Assembly: GCA_030374735.1 (NCBI GenBank)
Contig: JASCIV010000022.1
Location: 1-64,000, forward strand
Reading direction: 5' to 3'
DNA length: 64,000 nucleotides
Source of the DNA: Gracilaria caudata
Lineage: Eukaryota; Rhodophyta; Florideophyceae; Gracilariales; Gracilariaceae
In this document: positions 19,113 through 28,174 of the stretch, one piece after another
Layout: every line of letters starts with the position of its first letter
Numbering within the stretch: the stretch's first letter is position 1
Made by a program: the position numbers and the translations under genes
Notes under the pieces: generated by a model
Databases searched by the model: none
Told to the model about the DNA's origin: nothing
Seen by the model: the letters and a program-made list of their open reading frames with translations, nothing else

Positions 19113-19138
19113 CGCGCCACGCGCGCCGTTACACGCGT

Positions 19139-19148
19139 GCCACGTGGC
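19139..19148. promoter_or_regulatory. Palindromic G-box GCCACGTGGC
   Basis: Perfect ten-base palindrome with a CACGTG core, about 30 bp upstream of the clpB TATA box. It sits in a larger inverted repeat (CGCGCCAC at 19113-19120, GTGGCGCG at 19144-19151). bZIP/bHLH binding is inferred from plants. Confidence 0.45.
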
Positions 19149-19361
19149 GCGATGCACGTAACTTTCCAGATTGATCCGGCTGCTTCGGAGCGCGGCGCGC
19201 ACCTCAACGGGTGCGGAAGGAGAAACGAAATGCTCGCGCACAACTCCTCAATTTACGCCAAGCGCACCTCAAAACAGAGCACGGTCAAGCCTCAAGCGAT
19301 GCAGTCTAATATCTACATATGTGTATCGTCTATCTAAGCAAAAAAAAAGGGCCCAAAAGCG

Positions 19362-20462
19362 TCACTTGTTGAGCAGCCCATTGGCCAGCGTGGTGAGCAG
19401 CGTGGTGAGCAGCTGTCGCTCCTGTCGCGCGTTCTTGCGCTCATCCTCCTCCATCTGCAGCCGTCTCACCTCCACCGCCGTGCGATCCTCCTCGATCTTC
19501 ACAAATCTCTCCTCAATCTCGAAGCGTCTCCGTCTCTCCTTCTCCTCCGCATCCATGCGTCGCAGCTCCAGCTCCAATCTCAGTCGCTCCACATCCTCGC
19601 GCTTACACACTTCCTCACGTTCGTTCACGCCCTCCCCCTGGCTGCTTGCGCCGTGCATGTACTCACTGCTCACATTCTGTTCGTCAGCGTTTGTGTGACC
19701 GCCCGATTGCAGTTCTTCGCACGTGCTCTGCGCGCCGCTCGCAATCTTCCTTCTCACCGCGCGCTCGCTCGACGCGTGAATCTCGCGTTTCAGCGCCGCG
19801 GACGGCGCGCACTGCTGCTGGCGCTGATAACTCTGTCGTATCAGAAAATGTTGCTGCTGTAACTGTTGCTGCTGCTGTTCTCTACGCGCCCTGTGACCGT
19901 CCATGTCACCCACAATCGCCTCCAACAACCGCAGCCTCTCCTGACCCACCTCACTGCGCACCGGACTCACGCCCAATCCGCGACCACGGTGCAACTGAAC
20001 CAGGTGTCGAAACCGATCCCACACGGTCTTCCCAGTGGGCAAAGGGCCATCCGTCACGTCCGCAAGCGCGCCGCGCTCAAACAAAAGCGCCGTAGCCTCA
20101 TCAAACAATCGCTGCGCCAATCCGTGCGGCGCCACATGCGCTCTGGTGGCCACAACCGCCTGCAGCATCGCCACATCATGCGCGTCCTTAAATCGAAAGC
20201 GTCGCCGCTTGCCGCCCATCACGCCCATCCCCCCCCCACCCGCCGCGCGCGCCGCCGCCGCCGCCGCCGACAGCGGCTCGCTCAGCGGCGACACCACGTC
20301 GCCCACCGACGCGCACGTCGAACCTGTGGGCGGCGGCAAACGCGCGCGCGCCTGCACGTGCGACGATGAGGGCGGCAGTGGCGGCGCGTCGTATGACGCC
20401 GATTGAAACGGCGATGAGACGTACGTGCTGCATGGGGCGACGTATGCGCGATCGTCGCCCAT
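19362..20462 (-). CDS. SANT/Myb-like protein with C-terminal coiled coil
   Basis: 366 residues. An N-terminal low-complexity part (Pro, Ala, Gly) leads to a basic cluster (GGKRRRFRFK) and a helical domain at about 107-215 (DAHDVAMLQAVVATRAH, then TVWDRFRHLVQLHRGRG) that resembles SANT/trihelix DNA-binding domains, with Asp in place of some of the usual Trp. A poly-Gln stretch follows, and the last 90 residues are a strong charged coiled coil (ERLRLELELRRMDAEEKER onward). The same layout occurs in the gene at 30.3 kb. A transcription-factor or transposon-derived DNA-binding role is inferred. The start chosen (MGDDRAY) is the first ATG after a GC-rich open stretch. Confidence 0.7.
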   Translation of the reverse strand: MGDDRAYVAPCSTYVSSPFQSASYDAPPLPPSSSHVQARARLPPPTGSTCASVGDVVSPLSEPLSAAAAAARAAGGGGMGVMGGKRRRFRFKDAHDVAMLQAVVATRAHVAPHGLAQRLFDEATALLFERGALADVTDGPLPTGKTVWDRFRHLVQLHRGRGLGVSPVRSEVGQERLRLLEAIVGDMDGHRARREQQQQQLQQQHFLIRQSYQRQQQCAPSAALKREIHASSERAVRRKIASGAQSTCEELQSGGHTNADEQNVSSEYMHGASSQGEGVNEREEVCKREDVERLRLELELRRMDAEEKERRRRFEIEERFVKIEEDRTAVEVRRLQMEEDERKNARQERQLLTTLLTTLANGLLNK

Positions 20463-20624
20463 GTTCCTAAAGTGCGCGCGCGCTCTCTCGACTGCGCGTG
20501 TGGGCGGCGAGAGCGGCTCGACGACGCGTCGCTTGCGCGTTGTTTGCGCTCCCGCCGCTCGCGCGTTGTGCCGCACGCGTCTGCGCAGCTGAGAGTGACG
20601 TGTTGTCCGCACAGCGCGTACACG

Positions 20625-21059
20625 ATGCCGCGCTGTACACGCTGTGGTGAGATTTTTTCTTGTCTTGGGCGGCGCGGCCGACGGCGCGTGCGACGCGCGT
20701 AGGCGCGGAAGCGTTGGCGCGACCGAGGAGCAGCGGCGATCGGAGCGCTGCGAGAGGTGCGCGCGTTTGCGGAAGGAGCGCAAGTTTTGGGAACGATGGC
20801 GATGCGCGCAAAGTGGGCGCTGGCGCTGCGAGGCGCGGGCGCGTCGGACGTGGTGATGCGCTCGTGGGGCGCGTTGCGCGACGCGGTGGTGGAGCACCAG
20901 CGCTTGCTGCTGCTCAACGGCATTGGGCGCGCGTGCGACGAGCGCGAACGCGTGCGTGTGAACGCGCGACGTGTGGGATTGGAGGCGCCGCCGTTTGCGG
21001 ACGAGGCGGCGAGTTCGTTTGAGTCGCGGCCACAGGACGTGCGCGACGCGTTTACTTGA
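20625..21059 (+). CDS. Possible Fmc1-like LYR protein, tentative two-exon model
   Basis: A small frame that fits the Fmc1 branch of the LYR family, whose members assist mitochondrial F1-ATPase assembly. Modelled exons 20625-20646 and 20734-21059 (intron GTGAGA to GAGCAG, 87 bp) give 115 residues, near the length of animal FMC1. Family-like blocks are GALREVRAF near the start and, near the end, WGALRDAVVEHQRLL, DERERVRVNARRVGLEAP. Without the intron the protein would start at the ATG at 20796 (87 residues). The intron lacks a good branch sequence, and the DNA is so GC-rich that frames stay open by chance. It overlaps the convergent thioredoxin stop by 8 bp and is head-to-head with the SANT-like gene at 162 bp. 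Confidence 0.33.
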
Positions 21060-21492
21060 GACTCTCGATGTTTTGCTGCACGTCCTCCATTCTGGAGCCG
21101 GTAAAATCGAGCACCTTCTTCTTGTTCTTCCAGAAATGGAACGCTGGCACGGCGCGAATGCCCTCGCGTTTCATGAGTTCGCTGCTTTCGGGCGTGACGT
21201 CGCCCATCACCTTCACAAACACCACGTCCGTGTACTGCTCACTGATTTTCTCGAACACCGGCGCCACCTTCTTGCACGGTCCGCACCACGTGGTGGAGTA
21301 ATCCACCACCACCAGAGACTCCTCCGCCATGTTCAGAATCTTGTCCATCTCCGTGGTACTGCCCGCCTCCAACACCAACATGCGCGTGGTCCTCGTCGCG
21401 CATCGCATCGCGCGTCGCGTCGACACTCCATGCGGCACGCCCGGCGCGCGCCACTGAATCCGACGCGCAGGCAGAACGGGGACGAATGCCAT
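21052..21492 (-). CDS. Thioredoxin with plastid-type leader
   Basis: 146 residues: a basic, acid-poor leader of about 40 residues suggesting plastid import, then one complete thioredoxin fold. The redox site is VVVDYSTTWCGPCKKVAPVF, the buried partner strand is DVVFVKVMGDVTPES, and the cis-proline loop is GIRAVPAFHFWKN. It would reduce disulfides of target enzymes using electrons from ferredoxin-thioredoxin reductase if plastidial. Overall pattern recalls f-type thioredoxins, but I cannot separate f from m with confidence. The frame runs upstream of the chosen ATG without added family sequence. Divergent from the POR gene. Confidence 0.85.
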   Translation of the reverse strand: MAFVPVLPARRIQWRAPGVPHGVSTRRAMRCATRTTRMLVLEAGSTTEMDKILNMAEESLVVVDYSTTWCGPCKKVAPVFEKISEQYTDVVFVKVMGDVTPESSELMKREGIRAVPAFHFWKNKKKVLDFTGSRMEDVQQNIESLK

Positions 21493-21982
21493 AGTTTGCA
21501 AAGTCGCTCGCAGCGCAACCAAACCTGCAGCACGCGCGTTGGCACAAGCACGACGCACGACGACGCGCGCCGCAATCTCGCCCTACTTGAACGGTTATGC
21601 GAGCGCCGCGCGCGCGTGCTCCTATGCTCGTTTGGGCGCGCGCGCGCTCCCAAAATCACGCGCGAGCTCCCGAGCGTGCGATCCACCCAACTCGCCCACC
21701 GCGGCCCCGTGTCGTGCGGTGCCGCGCGCTCTGCGCCACACAAACCGCGCTTTACAGCCGCCTTACAGCTGCGGTTCGCACCGGCACGTGTGCGGTGAGC
21801 CGAAAAATCTGCCAGATTCGGCTGCCATGCGGTGCAGCTCGCGCGCTTGATCTGCCGCTTCGTTTCGTCGAGCGGCGTCCCCGTTGCACGATCTCTGGCA
21901 GATATCCGCTTCTCGCCTCGTCTTCATCCGTAGCGATTTGTAGATACTTGTTGTGTGTGTTGTGTGTTTGTGTAGAATAGCC
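21493..21982. promoter_or_regulatory. Shared divergent promoter, thioredoxin / POR
   Basis: About 490 bp between head-to-head starts of two plastid-protein genes. It contains a CACGTG G-box core at 21785-21790 and an inverted repeat at 21798-21823. Long open frames here reflect GC-rich sequence. Confidence 0.5.
21785..21823. promoter_or_regulatory. G-box core followed by an inverted repeat
   Basis: CACGTG at 21785-21790, then AGCCGAA...ATCTG paired with CAGATTCGGCT across 21798-21823 (a two-base bulge interrupts one arm). The CTGGCAGAT part appears again in inverted form near 21895. Regulatory role is inferred from position. Confidence 0.35.
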
Positions 21983-23104
21983 ATGGCATTCGTGAGCTCG
22001 TCGTTTGGCGGAGTTGCCGTCGCTGATGTGAGATCGCCCGTCGTACAATCGTTCCGCCCCGTCGCGGCGGGATGCTTCGTCGCATCGCGTGCACCGCGCT
22101 TGGTGGCGCCGCGCGTCGGTGAGGCGCCCACGAGGATGATCCCGGCTATGGCTTTCAAGACGTACACCGCTATTGTCACGGGTGCGTCGTCGTCCATTGG
22201 TCTTCATGCCGCAAAGGAGCTTGTTGCACGTGGCGATTATCACGTCGTCATGGCCGTTCGCAACGTCGAAAAGGCAAGAGAGGCCGCTGCGCAACTGCGC
22301 ATGCCGCTCGACTCGTACACTGTCATGGAGCTTGATTTGGCGCGCTTATCGTCTGTGCGTCGTTTTGCGGCGCAGTTTCAGTCACAGTTCTCCACGTTGA
22401 ATGCGTTGGTGTGTAACGCCGCTACCTGGCATCCGAGGGATAAGAAGCCGAGATTCACCGAGGATGGTTATGATGAAACCGTGCAGGTGAACCATTTGTC
22501 CCACTTTCTGTTGGCCAATTTGTTGCTTCCGGTGCTGCAGCGTTCGCTGGGTCGGTGTGTGTTCCTGGCCACCCAGACGCACAACCCGGACACTCTGCCC
22601 GGCAAGATCCCGCCACAAGCGGACTTGGGAAAGCTGGAGGGCATGATCAGTGGCTTCAACAAGCTCCCAGGTACCATTGATGGTAAGAAGTTTGAGCCTA
22701 CAAAGGCGTACAAGGACAGCAAGGCATGCAACATTCTCACCATGCAGGAAATGCATCGCCGCTTTTCGTCGTCGGGAGTCATCTTCTCGGCTATCTATCC
22801 GGGCTGTATTGCTCAGTCCGAACTGTTCCGTGAGAAGCGTGGCTGGTTCAGGTGGTTCTTCCCGCTGTTCCAAAAGTACGTCACCAAGCAGATGGTGCCG
22901 GTGGAGGAGGCGGGAAGGAGAGTGGCTCTTGTGGCCTCTGATGGACGCTTCGGTGACTCGGGTACTTACTGGCAGTGGAGAGGCTCTTATCTGCAGGGCA
23001 TCGAGAAAACCGAACCGGTGCAGATTGATCCCACTGAGAAGGAGGCAGATAAAGCAGAAATGCTTTGGGATCTCAGTGCCAAGCTTGTCAACATGGCGGC
23101 CTGA
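21983..23104 (+). CDS. POR: Light-dependent NADPH:protochlorophyllide oxidoreductase
   Basis: 373 residues with a plastid transit peptide of about 55 residues (MAFVSSSFGGVAVADVRSP). The SDR nucleotide-binding block is IVTGASSSIGLHAAKELVAR, where most POR enzymes have a second Gly in place of the third Ser. The catalytic block is KAYKDSKACNILTMQE with the Tyr and Lys in the POR-typical YKDSK form. Other signatures are LVCNAATWHP and the C-terminal YWQWRG region. It reduces protochlorophyllide to chlorophyllide in light, the committed step to chlorophyll in the plastid. Nuclear coding with a transit peptide is as expected. Confidence 0.95.
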   Translation: MAFVSSSFGGVAVADVRSPVVQSFRPVAAGCFVASRAPRLVAPRVGEAPTRMIPAMAFKTYTAIVTGASSSIGLHAAKELVARGDYHVVMAVRNVEKAREAAAQLRMPLDSYTVMELDLARLSSVRRFAAQFQSQFSTLNALVCNAATWHPRDKKPRFTEDGYDETVQVNHLSHFLLANLLLPVLQRSLGRCVFLATQTHNPDTLPGKIPPQADLGKLEGMISGFNKLPGTIDGKKFEPTKAYKDSKACNILTMQEMHRRFSSSGVIFSAIYPGCIAQSELFREKRGWFRWFFPLFQKYVTKQMVPVEEAGRRVALVASDGRFGDSGTYWQWRGSYLQGIEKTEPVQIDPTEKEADKAEMLWDLSAKLVNMAA

Positions 23105-23770
23105 ACGCGGGTGACCTCTCCTCTTTAGTTGCAATTGTAATAAAGTTATCGTTAGTTTCTTTTCCTTGTTTATTTCACGCTCAATTCATCAAATCAGTAC
23201 AAGCCTAGCGTACGCTTGTACGAACCACAGCTGTGCGTTCACCCACAGCCTCCCAGAACGACGAACCACGCCCGTGCGTACCCTTGGCAACTTTCCCGCC
23301 TTTCTTGACGAGGGCGAATTCAATAAATCGGCCTTGGGTTTGACCGCAGCAAAATGTGCGCTTTTCATACTTTGCATGGCATCTGGGCCCTACTCAATGA
23401 TTCTATTTTTGGTAACAACTTCCCTTGATGAACACCCTTGAGAGTCACAAGGGACTCAGATGATTTGCTTGTATCTTGCCATTTTTCGGAACCTCCCGCC
23501 GTAATACTAGAAAAATGGGTGGAATGAGTTGGCGGATGAAATCAGTCTTCATTAGGCACACGAATCCTGCTGAGAACCTGTGAGGATTGTGTATAAATAC
23601 CGCCGAGAGCTCGACTAGTGAGGAGCTCACGCCCGTCTTCCACCGCGCTCTACGGCTCATCACGCTCCTCGGTTAGCTTTTCAATGCAAAGAAAGGACCA
23701 CAAGCTTCCGCACATCTCCAGCTCTATATCTGTCTTTGCTTCATCAAACAATAACTCCAGCTTAAACACC
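23105..23770. other. Spacer and 5' leader before the unrecognised gene at 23.8 kb
   Basis: POR 3' region on the left, promoter on the right. Only short frames. A clear TATA box is listed separately. Confidence 0.45.
23592..23599 (+). promoter_or_regulatory. TATA box (TATAAATA)
   Basis: Canonical TATAAATA in GTGTATAAATACC, about 170 bp upstream of the start at 23771. That predicts a leader of about 140 bases. Confidence 0.6.
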
Positions 23771-24643
23771 ATGTCTGACAACGAAAAAACTGTCGAAACT
23801 ACCACCCCGAGCGCGGCGCCCAAGAAGTTAGCACCGAACCGTCTCGGAAGTGTGTGTTCCAACGAATCATTCGAAGCAAATCTTGGCGATGACTCGGAGA
23901 CGAGTGCGCTCGCAAGCTTTTTGGAAAGACTAAACCCAACAATTGCGCATCGTAACGCCGTTCTACGCAAGCCAGGAACGAAGCAATTCATCATGGTGGA
24001 TGAAATTGATGAAGAAAGCGTTTCAATGGCTGGGGTGCCAAGAGATTTAATTCGGGGTCGTTCTGTGGGTGCGCGCGAACATCTGAAAGAAGACTTGATG
24101 TCGCAAGCTCAAGTCCGGGCGGCTTTCGAAAGAGACCGTTCTCTCTTTGGCAGTGACGATTATGATAGTGACAAGGAATTCAGCTGCAATGAGCTGGGCA
24201 GAATGATCTGCCCGGAAGGATTCCACCGATTTCAGCGAGTGGGAGCTCTACCATTGAAGTGCGCCGAGCCCAGCGTTCCGAAAAGCAATGCTGAAATGGG
24301 CGCTCAAGGTGCTGTTAACGAGGAGGGTGAGTGCGAATATGAAGATGATTATGATTATGAGGATTATTATGAAAATGAGGATGAGCTGTCTACGGAGGAT
24401 GAACAGCTTCTGGAGGGCGAACAAGCCTCTGATGACGAACAGGACGAAAGCTGTGCGGGAGGACAAGAAAAGACAGCGGATATGAATGAGAGACATTGGT
24501 CGGACGAATCATTGGAACTGAAGCTGAAGTTTGCCAGAGTAGCGGATCGAGTTGAAAACTTTGATAGAAGGGAACACGGACATCGCCTTAATGGAAGGTA
24601 CGCTTATCTCGGACCGACGGGAACGAGAAGCTTGTTTTGGTGA
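23771..24643 (+). CDS. Unrecognised acidic protein, paralogue of the gene at 10.3 kb
   Basis: 290 residues of unknown function. Two blocks are shared with the protein at 10265-11071: FLERLNPTIAHRNAVLRKPG, then IMVDEIDEESVSMAGVP with RGRS, and later ELGRMICPEGFHRFQRVG. The starts also align (MSDNEKTVETTTP versus MANLEKAFETFTP), which is why I reject the in-frame ATG at 23684. Between the second block and the C-terminus is a strongly acidic Tyr/Asp/Glu run (about 190-235) in place of the basic Arg/Ser region of its relative. No signal peptide or membrane segment. Preceded by a good TATA box, so it looks expressed. Confidence 0.7.
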   Translation: MSDNEKTVETTTPSAAPKKLAPNRLGSVCSNESFEANLGDDSETSALASFLERLNPTIAHRNAVLRKPGTKQFIMVDEIDEESVSMAGVPRDLIRGRSVGAREHLKEDLMSQAQVRAAFERDRSLFGSDDYDSDKEFSCNELGRMICPEGFHRFQRVGALPLKCAEPSVPKSNAEMGAQGAVNEEGECEYEDDYDYEDYYENEDELSTEDEQLLEGEQASDDEQDESCAGGQEKTADMNERHWSDESLELKLKFARVADRVENFDRREHGHRLNGRYAYLGPTGTRSLFW

Positions 24644-25692
24644 ATGTGGGGCTGTACAAGTACGTTAGAATAATGTGTATGAAGAATGTAGCATTGAACA
24701 TAATGTAACCAGCAAGATTTACGACATGCTTTCCAACAGCTGTTTGTTTGGCAGCGAGGAATGAAGGGTTTTTATGTTAACATGACGCAGCATTAAAGCC
24801 GACGCTCGCTTAACCTTCACAACTAATTAAAACGTGAATTGATGAATGTCAACGTCCAGAGCCCCACTCGAAGATGTGGGTTCAAGTTGCAAGTTTGTGC
24901 GAAGTTGAAGCACACTTGTCAGCTTGTGTGCAACAGTTGTTTACAGCTTGATGGCAAGCAAGGGAATGGGCAGTGCGCTTCACTGGTTGAGCCCGTAAAC
25001 GAAGCACAGCTTACGGGCGCGAGTTGTACCCTTCGTATCTCGCAACAGACACAGCAACGGATGCACGCGCCGCCACACCTGTGGCCCACGATCAGCAACG
25101 GCGGCCCCACCACGCCCGAACAGCTGTCCGCAAGCGTGACGTGCGTTAAGTAGATACAAGCTTCAAAACGGACAAAAAAACTGTCTGCAGCAGGCGGCCG
25201 CCTGCCCCCGCGTCTGTCAGGCCCCTTTCCTCATCCATCGCCGTGAGATGCAATCGCGAGGCGACACCATCGCACCTCGCCGCGGCGCTTCGCCCGCGCT
25301 CCGCGCTCTCGAGTGTCAGCCTGCAGCCGGCAGATTCGCGCGCGCACAAACGACGCATCTCTGCTGTCAGCCACGGGGCACATGCAAACGAAGCGCTGCG
25401 CTCGAGTGGCCAATGCGGGCGACGAGGCGGCGCGGCGCCCGACACTTGGCGACGTGCGCACCAAATCTTGCAGAGTGCGCTGTCAGCGTGCGTGACACAC
25501 GCGTGCGTGCGATTCGACTGGGGTTGTCACGTCGCGCCGCTGCAGCGAGCGTGTACAAATAGCGCGCGCGAGCGACGTAGCTCGGCACTGCGCTTCCTCC
25601 GCTCGCAACATTTGTCCTCTCGGCGCTTTTTGGTTTTTGAGACCCGGAGTTTCTTTGCGGTTGTGAGCACCTTTTTTCTTTCTTTACAAGCT
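24644..25692. other. Spacer and promoter of the SAM synthetase gene
   Basis: The left half is AT-richer with a stem-loop at 24991-25018. From about 25150 it is GC- and CpG-rich, which keeps frames open on both strands, including one in phase with the downstream gene. I see no family sequence in it and treat it as promoter plus leader. Confidence 0.45.
24991..25018. repeat. Stem-loop GCCCGTAA / TTACGGGC
   Basis: Perfect eight-base arms at 24991-24998 and 25011-25018 over a 12-base loop. Confidence 0.6.
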
Positions 25693-26853
25693 ATGGCTGC
25701 GAGTTCGTTTTTGTTTACGAGTGAGTCTGTGAATGAGGGACATCCGGACAAGCTCTGTGACCAGGTCTCCGATGCCGTTTTGGACGCCTGTTTGGAGCAG
25801 GATGCCTGGTCAAAGGTAGCTTGTGAGACCGCCTCGAAGACCGGCATGGTCATGTGCTTCGGTGAGATTACCACCAAGGCCAAGATTAACTACGAGCAGG
25901 TCATCCGTGACGCCATCCAGAAGATTGGCTTTGACGCTGAGGAGAAGGGCCTTGACTACAAGACTTGCCGCGTCCTGGTCGAGCTTCATGCCCAAAGCCC
26001 TGACATTGCGCAGGGTGTGCATGAGGGTCGTACTGCTGAAGACGTCGGTGCCGGTGATCAGGGTATTATGTTCGGCTATGCCACTAACGAATCTCCCGAC
26101 TTGATGCCGCTTACTTCATCCTTCGCTAACAAGCTCGGATACCGTCTCACTGAGGTTCGCAAGTCTGGCATTTGCCCCTGGGTCCGTCCGGACGGAAAAA
26201 CCCAGGTTACCATGGAGTACAACAAGTCCGCCGAGGGCAAGCTCACCCCAGTGCGTGTGCACACCATCCTCATCTCCACTCAGCACGATGAGGGTGTGAC
26301 CAACGAGAAGATCCGTGCGGACCTCATGGAGAAGGTCATCAAGGAGGTCATTCCGGAGAAGTACTTGGATGACAACACCATCTACCACCTCAACCCGTCT
26401 GGCCGCTTTGTCATCGGTGGCCCGGAGGGTGACGCTGGTCTCACCGGTCGTAAGATCATTATCGATACCTACGGTGGATGGGGCGCCCACGGTGGTGGTG
26501 CCTTCTCCGGAAAGGACCCCACCAAGGTGGACCGCTCCGCCGCATACGCCGGTCGCTGGGTCGCCAAGTCTGTTGTAGCTGCTGGATTAGCTGATCGTTG
26601 TCTCGTACAAGTCTCGTACGGTATCGGTATCGCCGAGCCGCTGTCTATCTTTGTCGATACCTTCGGGACTGGTAAGAAGACCGACGCAGAGATTACTGAC
26701 ATTGTCAAGAAGAACTTTGATCTTCGCCCTGGCCGCATCATCCGCGAGCTGGACCTTCTCCGCCCGATCTACTCTAAGACGGCGGCCTATGGTCACTTTG
26801 GTCGCGATGATGACGACTTCACCTGGGAAAAGCCGAAGAAGCTTGACTACTAG
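25693..26853 (+). CDS. S-adenosylmethionine synthetase
   Basis: 386 residues, full length for the eukaryotic family. It starts [20 protein letters not shown], the classic first substrate-binding block, with the catalytic His in GHPDKLCDQ. The ATP-binding signature is [12 protein letters not shown] and the second signature is [19 protein letters not shown]. It makes S-adenosylmethionine from methionine and ATP in the cytosol. The frame is open for 150 codons upstream, but that sequence has no family match and no leader features. Codon use is strongly biased to C/G-ending codons (GGT/GGC, AAG, ATC), as in highly expressed genes. Confidence 0.96.
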   Translation: MAASSFLFTSESVNEGHPDKLCDQVSDAVLDACLEQDAWSKVACETASKTGMVMCFGEITTKAKINYEQVIRDAIQKIGFDAEEKGLDYKTCRVLVELHAQSPDIAQGVHEGRTAEDVGAGDQGIMFGYATNESPDLMPLTSSFANKLGYRLTEVRKSGICPWVRPDGKTQVTMEYNKSAEGKLTPVRVHTILISTQHDEGVTNEKIRADLMEKVIKEVIPEKYLDDNTIYHLNPSGRFVIGGPEGDAGLTGRKIIIDTYGGWGAHGGGAFSGKDPTKVDRSAAYAGRWVAKSVVAAGLADRCLVQVSYGIGIAEPLSIFVDTFGTGKKTDAEITDIVKKNFDLRPGRIIRELDLLRPIYSKTAAYGHFGRDDDDFTWEKPKKLDY

Positions 26854-27190
26854 ACGCTTTGTCTGGGCCTAGCGTTTTTGTCTTTCTCTGTTTGTGACTG
26901 TTCGTGTTGATGAGTGTTGCTTTTTTTTCTCTCGCGCACGCTCTTTGTCGTGCAATCAAGATGACATTCGTTAACGTGTTTGTCGTTTTGCGGAACACTA
27001 CAGACCATGTTTTTCTGTTCTTGCTAAAAGTCTTGCTTCCAAACCCCAGATGGAAGCAATAACCAGTCACTACCAAATCTATTAGTAAAAATCTATGTTT
27101 TGTCACACACTTCAATATATATTGCCGTACGTATCGTGTTTGTGCCGGTTTTACCGAGGGTATGACAGGAGCCTTTTCGTCAGGGAATGG
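26854..27190. other. Convergent spacer, no gene seen
   Basis: T-rich 3' region of the SAM synthetase gene followed by the 3' region of the GT25-like gene. Nothing else noted. Confidence 0.4.
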
Positions 27191-28174
27191 TTAAGGAACT
27201 GTGCCCGTCGTTGGAACGGGTAAGCTCCCCCTTCTTGCCATGGCAGTCACTTTAGGGTGTCGCGATTTTGTGTATGTCCAGTGCAAGGGAGGGTAGAAAG
27301 GTAGGAAGTTACTCGCAACGAATCTCGTCCGCTTCTCGCACGTGTCTGACAGACTCACTGATATCGCACGCATTCTCCCGACTTTGAATTCCGTGACGTG
27401 CTTCAATACGACATCCAGAAATTCGCTCAGTGGCAGCGTGAAGGCTTTTGTGTGTGACAGCAGAACATCGGAGCCTCGTTTGTTGAGTGCGTATGCATGA
27501 ACGTCGTCAAGGTGAATTTGGGGGACATTCTCGACTCTATCCTCCCCACTATTGTTTGTTGGCTCTTGTGATTGGGCAGAGCTCAACATGATCATGTCCC
27601 ATTCGAATTCATGGCTGCTCCAGGTGCTCGTCATTCGGTCCCATGCTTTGATTGCCAATAGCTTCGAAATGATTTGCTCCACGTTACTCACTCTACAACT
27701 GAACACAAAGGCCCAATCGCTGCTGCCGTGAAATACATCTCGCCAAATGTTCACATGTGCATGGAATGTCGCAACATCCGTTGCGTATATGTTTCGAGCG
27801 CTGTGCTGGTCAGTTCCAATGATAGGTATTGGTGGGTCATACAAGTCCAGAGAAGACTCATCTTGCACTTGAGCTTCTATCACATTGTGGATCTTCGCGA
27901 TTACTCTGGAACGTCTGGAAACATTTAGAGGGATAGCTTGCTTTGTATCACAGATTTCAGGGCATACATGGTATATTAGAGCACCGTTTGGTGTATGTCC
28001 ATTCCCGCTTAGTTTGAGTGTTGCTTCAAAGTCATGAACACTCTGCTCAAAGGTTTGCGCCTTCGGCTGCTTGACTATGGATGATCTATGTCTCACACGC
28101 TCAAAAAAGACGATTACCACCAGAAGAAACCACAACCGCCGTGAAGTCTTGGAGCGTACAATGTGCTGAAGCAT
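27191..28174 (-). CDS. GT25-like type II membrane protein lacking the acidic motif
   Basis: 327 residues from the ATG that places a membrane anchor at about 15-26 (RLWFLLVVIVFFERV). The middle resembles LPS/collagen glycosyltransferase family 25: a HVNIWRDVFHGSSDWAFVFS block where active members read roughly S-H-x-x-x-W then I-x-E-D-D. Here the Glu-Asp-Asp is replaced by Ser-Cys-Arg. Later blocks also fit (WDMIMLSSAQ, HLDDVHAYALNKRGSDVLL, FTLPLSEFLDVV). It may be a Golgi enzyme with a changed active site or a pseudoenzyme. The fold call rests on pattern only. The gene is preceded by a hairpin-rich promoter. Confidence 0.5.
   Translation of the reverse strand: MLQHIVRSKTSRRLWFLLVVIVFFERVRHRSSIVKQPKAQTFEQSVHDFEATLKLSGNGHTPNGALIYHVCPEICDTKQAIPLNVSRRSRVIAKIHNVIEAQVQDESSLDLYDPPIPIIGTDQHSARNIYATDVATFHAHVNIWRDVFHGSSDWAFVFSCRVSNVEQIISKLLAIKAWDRMTSTWSSHEFEWDMIMLSSAQSQEPTNNSGEDRVENVPQIHLDDVHAYALNKRGSDVLLSHTKAFTLPLSEFLDVVLKHVTEFKVGRMRAISVSLSDTCEKRTRFVASNFLPFYPPLHWTYTKSRHPKVTAMARRGSLPVPTTGTVP

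Larger units (their letters stand above)
18985..19361. promoter_or_regulatory. clpB promoter region
   Basis: About 375 bp between the clpB start and the stop of the next leftward gene. It holds a TATA box and a palindromic G-box, listed separately. I looked for tandem heat-shock elements (alternating GAA/TTC) and saw no convincing array. Confidence 0.5.

Noticed and set aside
19190..19260. Heat-shock element array upstream of clpB
   Set aside because: Only isolated GAA/TTC units, without the alternating five-base spacing.
20971..21798. A 275-codon plus-strand frame across the thioredoxin gene
   Set aside because: Lies opposite a complete thioredoxin and in GC-rich promoter sequence; composition is His/Arg-rich without motifs.
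22382..23134. A 250-codon minus-strand frame opposite POR
   Set aside because: Shadow of the POR coding sequence.
25243..25692. N-terminal extension of SAM synthetase, possibly a plastid leader
   Set aside because: In frame but without family match, starting well upstream of a perfect canonical start; composition is that of GC-rich leader DNA.
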